From Liolophura sinensis (lineage: Eukaryota; Mollusca; Polyplacophora; Chitonida; Chitonidae), in NCBI RefSeq assembly GCF_032854445.1, contig NC_088305.1, positions 23,102,955-23,166,954 on the forward strand: a DNA stretch of 64,000 nt, read 5' to 3'. The notes beneath the pieces were generated by a model, which saw only the letters and a list, made by a program, of their open reading frames with translations, was not told where the DNA came from and made no database searches. The translations under genes were made by a program, and so were the position numbers. This document shows, one piece after another, positions 57,201 to 64,000 of this stretch. Numbering within the stretch: the stretch's first letter is position 1; each line of letters begins with the position of its first letter.

Positions 57201-60200
57201 AAATTACCGCCACTAAGTCCTCGAGGACACAGGAATCATGGAAATATGGAGAATTTCCGCCACCAAGTCCTCGAGGACACAGGTATCATGGAAATATGGA
57301 GAATTACCGCCACCAAGTCCTAGAGGACACAGGTATCATGGGAATATGGAGAATTACCGCCACCAAGTCCTGGAGGACACAGGAATCATGGAAATATGGA
57401 GAATTACCGCCACCAAGTCCTGGAGGACACAGGAATTTTGGGAATATGGAGAATTACCGCCACCAAGTCCTCGAGGACACAGGTATCATGGGAATATGGA
57501 GAATTACCGCCACCAAGTCCTGGAGGACACAGGTATCATGGGAATATGGAGAATTACCGCCACCAAGTCCTCGAGGACACAGGTATCATGGGAATATGGA
57601 GAATTACCACCACCAAGTCCTCGAGGACACAGGTATCATGGGAATATGGAGAATTACCGCCACCAAGTCCTAGAGAAGACAGGAATTTTGGGAATATGGA
57701 GAATTACCGCCACCAAGTCCTCGAGGACACAGGTATCATGGGAATATGGAGAATTACCGCCACCAAGTCCTCGAGGACACAGGTATCATGGGAATATGGA
57801 GAATTACCGCCACCAAGTCCTCGAGGACACAGGAATCATGGGAATATGGAGAATTACCGCCACCAAGTCCTCGAGGACACAGGTATCATGGGAATATGGA
57901 GGATTGCTGTCATCAAGTCTTCCATAACACAAGAATCATGGGAATATGGATGATTGCTGTCACCAAGTCTTCCAGGACACAGGAATCATGGGAATATGGA
58001 GGATTACTGTCACCAAGTCTTCCAGAACACAAGAATCATGGGAATATGGAGGATTGCTGTCACCAAGTCTTCCAGAACACAAGAATCATGGGAATGTAGA
58101 GGATTAATGTCACCAATTCTTCCATAACACAAGAATCATGGGAATATGGAGGATTACTGTCACCAAGTCTTCCATAACACAAGAATCATGGGAATATGGA
58201 GGATTGCTGTCACTAAATCTTCCATAACACAAGAATCATGGGAATGTGGAGGATTGCTGTCACCAAGTCTTCCAGAACACAGGAATCATGGGAATGTAGA
58301 GGATTACTGTCACCAATTCTTCCATAACACAAGAATCATGGGAATATGGAGGATTACTGTCACCAAGTCTTCCATAACACAAGAATCATGGGAATATGGA
58401 GGATTGCTGTCACCAAATTTTCCATAACACACGAATCATGGGAATGTGGAGGATTACTGTCACCAAGTCTTCCATAACACAGGAATTATGGGAATGTGGA
58501 GGATTACTGTCACCAAGTCTTCCATAACACAAGAATCATGGGAATATGGAGGATTGCTGTCACCAAGTCTTCCAGAACACAAGAATCATGGGAATATGGA
58601 GGATTGCTGTCATCAAGTCTTCCATAACACAAGAATCATGGGAATGTGGAGGATTACTGTCACCAAGTCTTCCATAACACAAGAATCATGGGAATATGGA
58701 GGATTGCTGTCACCAAGTCTTCCATAACACAGGAATCATGGGAATGTAGAGGATTACTGTCACCAAGTCTTCCATAACACAAGAATCATGGGAATATGGA
58801 GGATTACTGTCACCAAGTCTTCCATAACACAAGAATCATGGGAATATGGAGGATTACTGTCACCAAGTCTTCCATAACACAAGAATCATGGGAATGTGGA
58901 GGATTACTGTTACCAAGTCTTCCATAACACAGGAATCATGGGAATGTGGAGGATTACTGTCACCAAGTCTTCCATAACACAAGAATCATGGGAATATGGA
59001 GGATTGCTGTCACCAAGTCTTCCATAACACAAGAATCATGGGAATGTGGAGGATTACTGTCACCAAGTCTTCCATAACACAAGAATCATGGGAATATGGA
59101 GGATTGCTGTCACCAAGTCTTCCATAACACAGGAATCATGGGAATGTAGAGGATTACTGTCACCAAGTCTTCCATAACACAAGAATCATGGGAATATGGA
59201 GGATTACTGTCACCAAGTCTTCCATAACATAAGAATCATGGGAATATGGAGGATTACTGTCACCAAGTCTTCCATAACACAGGAATCATGGGAATGTGGA
59301 GGATTACTGTCACCAAGTCTTCCATAACACAGGAATCATGGGAATGTGGAGGATTACTGTCACCAAGTCTTCCATAACACAAGAATCATGGGAATATGGA
59401 GGATTACTGTCACCAAGTCTTCCATAACACAAGAATAATGGGAATGTGGAGGATCACTGTCACCAAGTCTTCCATAACACAGGAATCATGGGAATGTGGA
59501 GGATTACTGTCACCAAGTCTTCCATAACACAAGAATCATGGGAATATGGAGGATTACTGCCACCAAGTCTTCCAGAACACAAGAATCATGGGAATATGGA
59601 GGATTGCTGTCACCAAGTCTTCCATAACACAAGAATCATGGGAATATGGATGATTGCTGTCACCAAGTCTTCCATAACACAAGAATCATGGAAATATGGA
59701 GGATTGCTGTCACCAAGTCTTCCAGAACACAAGAATCATGGGAATGTGGAGGATTGCTGTCACCAAGTCCTTCAGGACACAGGAATCATGGGAATGTGGA
59801 GGATTACTGTCACCAAGCCTTCCATAACACAAGAATCATGGGAACATGGAGGATTACTGTCACCAAGTCTTCCAGAACACAAGAATCATGGGAATATGGA
59901 GGATTGCTGTCACCAAGTCCTTCAGGACACAGGAATCATGGGAATGTGGAGGATTACTGTCACCAAGTCTTCCATAACACAAGAATCATGGGAATATGGA
60001 GGATTGCTGTCACCAAGTCCTTCAGGACACAAGAATCATGGGAATATGGAGGATTACTGTCACCTAGTCTTCCAGAACACAGGAATCATGGGAATATGGA
60101 GGATTACTGCCACCAAGTCTTCCAGAACACAAGAATCATGGGAATATGGAGGATTGCTGTCACCAAGTCCTTCAGGACACAGGATTTATGGGAATATGGA

Positions 60201-60420
60201 GGATTGCTGTCACCAAGTCTTCCAGAACACAGGAATTATGGGAATATGGAGGATTGCTGTCCCCAAGTCTGCCAGAACACAGGAATCATGGGAATCTGGA
60301 GGATTACTGTCACCAAGTCTTCCATAACACAAGAATCATGGGAATATGGAGGATTACTGTCACCAAGTCTCCCAGAACACAAGAATCATGGGAATATGGA
60401 GGATTACTGTCACCGTCTAC
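54213..60420. repeat. 6.2-kb satellite, 50-bp unit, about 124 copies
   Basis: The type I unit (54213 to about 56350, and again about 56510-57900) contains 'ccaccaagtcctcgaggaca' and 'ggaatatggagaattaccgc'. The type II unit (mainly 57900-60420) contains 'caccaagtcttccataacac' and 'aatatggaggattactgtca'. Blocks around 54960-56510 and 56510-58060 repeat each other at exactly 1,550 bp (31 units), sharing private variants. The unit is not divisible by three, so all three frames read through, giving open frames up to 1,038 codons at 54207-57323. These are not called as genes. Confidence 0.95.
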
Positions 60421-60483
60421 GAGAACACAGGAATCATGGGAATATGGAGGATTCCAGTGCCGAAGTTGTCAGGTGTGTCCTGT

Positions 60484-60551
60484 GGAAGACAACTTCAGAC
60501 GTGTCAGCAAGAATGATCCCATAAAATGCGATCCATCGATTATTGCCACAA
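60484..60551. repeat. Right bracket of the 50-bp satellite
   Basis: Diverged copy of 54147-54212, followed by about two more degenerate satellite-like units to about 60655. Confidence 0.75.
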
Positions 60552-60749
60552 GTTCTCCAGAACATAGGAATCATGGGAATGTGGGGGATTACTGCCAGAA
60601 AGTCCCTGAGAACACAGGAACCATAGGAACACGGAGGATTCCATAGCCGAAGTTGTCAGGTGTGTCGCAGATACTAATGGACAATTCAGCTTCATAACGG
60701 TTTTATTATTAACCGCCTCATACATCTCACCAGATAGCCTGTTATTTAA

Positions 60750-60890
60750 TACTTATTAATTTGTTTGATTGATGTTCTACGCCGTACTCAAGAATGTTTC
60801 ATTTAAACGAAGGCGGCCAGCATTATGGTGGGTGGAAACCGGACAGAGTCCGGGACAAACCCCTCGACCCTAAGCAGGTTGCTATCTTTT
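60750..60890 (-). mobile_element. Truncated SINE
   Basis: The 3' half of the common SINE ('tacgccgtactcaagaatgt', 'ggcggccagcattatggtgg'). No head. Confidence 0.8.
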
Positions 60891-60899
60891 AATTACATC

Positions 60900-61561
60900 G
60901 TGGAATAAATAAATTTAAAAAAAAAGAAAAAAAAAACATACGTTCGTTTATGTCAATTTCTAAAAACTTTATTTGTACAAGTTAAAAGAATAACTTTGTA
61001 GATATGATAAGAGTAGAGTATACAGGGCATTACACAGTTCCTCTTCAGAGGTAAGAAATGGTACATGTACGTCGCGAGAGGTAGGCCTATATCTTACAGC
61101 GTACATTCTTAGTTCCCAGGAAAGACACATTCGTATTTAAAATATAAGTGTGCTTTTACGTTCACATTCGAATATACCGGCGATGAAACTGAGACGTAAT
61201 CAATCATTTATAATACTACTGAAATTATGGTATATGTTTTAATGCCTTACACATGGGCTAACATATACTTCCATGTTGCATCTTGTTAAATTACTCAAAA
61301 GCACCGGTAATGTTTACGAGCAGTGAATTTGTATTCAGCCCTTAGTGCCGAAATGCATCTTTCGTATTTCCGTATAGGTTAGCGGATAAACACTTTATAA
61401 TACATAGTTTAATTGATACATTGCTTAAGAACTCATAAAGTTGTTCTTTTTAATTGTAGAACAGTGTTTCACTTAGGACGCGGAAAAACAAAAGCAACAA
61501 AAGAACAAGTTAACAATTTTCAGTCACGGAAGGCACTTCAATGGCGCCATCTTGGATTTGC
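60900..61561. other. 3' flank of the laminin G gene
   Basis: AT-rich non-coding sequence, presumably the 3' untranslated region of the minus-strand gene ending at 61562. No other feature. Confidence 0.4.
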
Positions 61562-63847
61562 TCAACATGGTGGTTCCCTATAATGCTTCACGTTCATTGG
61601 CTGAGATGTCTCGTGGAAAATGAAGTTATTTCTGACTTCTTCGAAATCTTTGATAATACCTTGGAATCCTTCGTGCACCGGACTCTGAAAAAAAAGGTTG
61701 CGAATGTGAATATATGAATCTCACTTCGTTATGCGGCTTGAGGAACGACAATGAGGAAATTCATTGAAACAAAAAGCACAAAAGGTGAGTTAACTACGGT
61801 GGCCTGTTAGGGTCATTCAAAAATATCTTAACATTTTCTCCTGAGCTGATTGACAAAAATTTACTATTAATGTTTTACTCTTGTACAGAATAGAAACTAT
61901 ATTCAAAAGCAAATTAACGCATACACTGCGCTGGAAAAGCTTTCTTTGCAGTGTAAAGGCTTTCTCAGCGTAGAAACTTGTCTGCAGGCTACATAAATTG
62001 ACACATTTTGTCGTGAGTTAGCTAGTATCCAAATGGTCCGAATTTATTAGTTCAGATTGGACCCGATGAAGAATAAAGCTACGACTGAGGGTATCCATAT
62101 GTGACTTCTGCGAAGAAATGCAAGTGTGTAACAGACACTGTCTTTGTGCCTATTTTGCAGAACACCACAACAAACCATTATACAAGCTCTCAGAACACAT
62201 CAGATCGATATGCAGAATACATCTGGATTACACACCGATCAAATCCTTTCTAATGCTATATTACTAACTTGTATGACGTTGACATGGAATAAAATCGAAA
62301 TATTTAATTTTAATATTTATTTAAAAGGACACATAATGACTTCTTTATCATAACTGATAAATATAAAACCAGAAGGGGATTAATACGCTTTAGCCCAATT
62401 TCACTGTCTGTCGTTGTCATACAATTAGGACAGGCTTAATTTCTAATCGGTTTGTATATGTTCATCTTTCCCATTTTATAAGGATTATTTTGAGCTTTTC
62501 ATTGCTATACTATGACTATATAAACAAATATATCGCAGAATACAAAAGTGTACATGTAGATATCTGACATTAAGAGACGCTTCCATACGTTGATTCTACT
62601 TCCTAGGTGACAATTGCACGCCTTTAAAACGCACACTCACTCTACTGTGATTTGAACTTATCAACCTGCCCATCAAGGCTATGGTTGTAATACTGTGTCA
62701 GCACCAATATGCGGTCGTGGCGTCTGCTGCGCAGGGTGAAATTATTTTCTCTGGAGTATAAAATACGGATAGACCTATTTCACCAAAATAAAAATGCGTC
62801 GTTAAGCGTCGTATGAATTTCCTCCATGAATGCCCATTCATATACTGACCCCTCCGATGTAAAATGGCGGTTTTATGGCCACATTTTTCCTGGGTCTGCT
62901 GTCCACGTTTTTGTGGTCGTCCAGAACGAGTCCAGAAGATGTGCGATTCATTCCAGGTAACCTTGTGTTCCGGAAAAATTCCACCTGTTCAGACGAAAGA
63001 AGTACACTAACAACATTTTGTTTTTGCTGGAGTGCATGGCATAACATCGCCTTATGGCAGTATAACCCAGACAACGTCCTTTAAGAAAAATGTTACCAGA
63101 AATGATTTACAAAGTTTTGTGAAAGTGGCCCCAGAATGGTAAGGGAAAATCTTTCTCGCCTTAAAAAAAATTAGGACTAAAATTGTGTTGAGTTACTGCT
63201 TTTGTTCATTTATTTATTTATTTTATTGGTGTTTTACGTTCATGAATACTTTCCTTATACGACCGCCGGCAGCATTACAAGGAGAGGAAACCGGGCAAAG
63301 CCCAAGGGAAGCCCCTTACCAGCTGCAGGTTGCTGCAGGCTTTCTCAGGTACGGCCAGACAGGAAACCAGCCTAACCTGGACTTGAACTCACAGCTAACA
63401 CATTGGAAAGAGGATCCTTGCTTGGGTCACTTCCCCGCACTGGATCGCTATCCACCTGGATCACGGAGGTGTCTCCCCCTCTTAATTTTGTAATGACAAT
63501 TTATGCGCATACTGCTAATGTACATGTCGTACGCATGTATTACATGCGGCTTTGCTAACATTGCAACATCGCAAGAAAGGCGCTAACAGGTGAAGGTTTC
63601 TGCACTTACCGTGTGCCACCTGTCATCTGCTATACTGATCGGCCCCAGGCTGCCGTTAGCCAGAACTCCCTGACCCTCAACATGGATGCCGTACGTTCCG
63701 CCTATCCCGTATCGGGTCGGATTGAAGAGGAAATAATGAAGGATCCCGTTCTCTATGTACAGCCTCTCAAAGTCATAGTAGGTGCCACGCGCATAGAAAA
63801 TGTTTCCGTATGTGGCGGTGGTTTTGATGCTGAGTTTGTAGTGAGCA
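61562..63847 (-). CDS. C-terminal laminin G-like domain protein, partial
   Basis: The last three exons visible of a gene that enters from the right edge: 63847-63610 (starts in phase 2), 62984-62850, and 61684-61562 with the stop. All have AG/GT borders and matching phases. Read together they give one laminin G-like sandwich: KLSIKTTATYGNIFYARG, LYIENGILHYFLFN, DDRWHT at an exon end, VEFFRN, GLVLDDHKNV, KPPFYIGG and GFQGIIKDFEEV. This fold binds glycans or protein partners outside the cell. The usual C-terminal disulfide cysteine ('GC' in the GFxGCI motif) is replaced by Ile. The protein ends 20-odd residues after the domain with REPPC. Which gene it belongs to (neurexin-, laminin- or other-like) cannot be told. 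Confidence 0.82.
61685..62849. other. Intron of the laminin G gene
   Basis: No internal gene. A plus-strand frame at 62144-62353 has no support. Confidence 0.6.
63205..63480 (-). mobile_element. Old tRNA-derived SINE in a laminin G gene intron
   Basis: 'tttattggtgttttacgttc', 'gaggaaaccgggcaaagccc', 'ctggacttgaactcacagc' (B box reversed) and an eroded head near 63475. More diverged than the other full-length copies. Confidence 0.8.
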
Positions 63848-64000
63848 CTGCCGAGGGAAAACAGTGGAGGTAAAAAGTTGCTTACAGAAAAAAGTCAGAA
63901 ATATTGGTAGAACAACACCTTAGGCCCTTTGAAAATGTCGAAACCTCGAGCTGCATTGCTATCACGGAAACAAACACTGCATCTAAACATTCGAACACTT

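Noticed and set aside
54207-57323. A 1,038-codon open frame, the longest in the window, and its overlapping partners
   Set aside because: It is a translation of a 50-bp satellite. All three forward frames are open for long distances, with the same peptide appearing in rotated phase. No start context, splice signal or domain is present.
54213-60420. Regular repeats resembling a CRISPR array
   Set aside because: The units are contiguous with no unique spacers, the genome is eukaryotic, and there are no cas genes.

Overview
The window is eukaryotic and almost certainly from a marine lophotrochozoan, most likely a bivalve mollusc. The evidence is spliced genes with ordinary GT-AG introns, many tRNA-derived SINEs of a type I associate with molluscs, and metazoan Harbinger, Polinton and Ty3/gypsy elements. 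The species assignment is inference. Long open frames are a poor guide to genes here. The two best genes are split into short exons, and most of the longest frames lie inside tandem repeats.

Left part (1-34.2 kb): duplicated and transposon-filled DNA. Positions 1-2.87 kb and 3.70-5.75 kb are two copies of one block; a 445-bp MITE-like insertion is present only in the first. A second, larger duplication relates about 5.7-8.86 kb plus 22.6-22.86 kb to about 26.8-34.16 kb. Each copy carries a gene for a small type II membrane protein of unknown function. The right copy (32563-33555) is intact; the left copy (8155-8848) has an internal deletion. Immediately after the left copy sits a Harbinger element (about 8858-21346) carrying a DDE transposase and a divergent Myb-like partner gene. 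A Polinton/Maverick (9519-17490) has inserted into the transposase gene, and it contains a Ty3/gypsy fragment and a SINE. The age order can be read directly: gene duplication, then Harbinger, then Polinton, then the SINE inside it.

The Polinton is decayed and much shorter than full length. I can see PC4-like ssDNA-binding-type proteins, a retroviral-type integrase with a C-terminal chromodomain-like end, a packaging ATPase, a small basic pX-like protein, one further conserved Polinton ORF and a penton-type minor capsid protein. I see no DNA polymerase B, protease or major capsid gene.

Middle part (36.87-52.44 kb, minus strand): an apparently intact 11-exon gene for a 422-residue histidine acid phosphatase of the lysosomal type. 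It has a signal peptide, RHGDRSP and HD catalytic motifs, a C-terminal membrane anchor and a YSLV lysosomal sorting signal. Several of its introns contain minisatellites whose repeat unit is a copy of the adjacent exon-intron junction. Intron 10 is built almost entirely from two such arrays, one seeded by its own donor and one by its own acceptor. This is the most unusual observation in the window.

Right part: a 6.2-kb satellite with a 50-bp unit (54.2-60.42 kb), with two subfamilies, a 1,550-bp higher-order repeat and a direct repeat bracketing it. After it come the last three exons of a minus-strand gene (61562-63847, running off the right edge) encoding a C-terminal laminin G-like domain.
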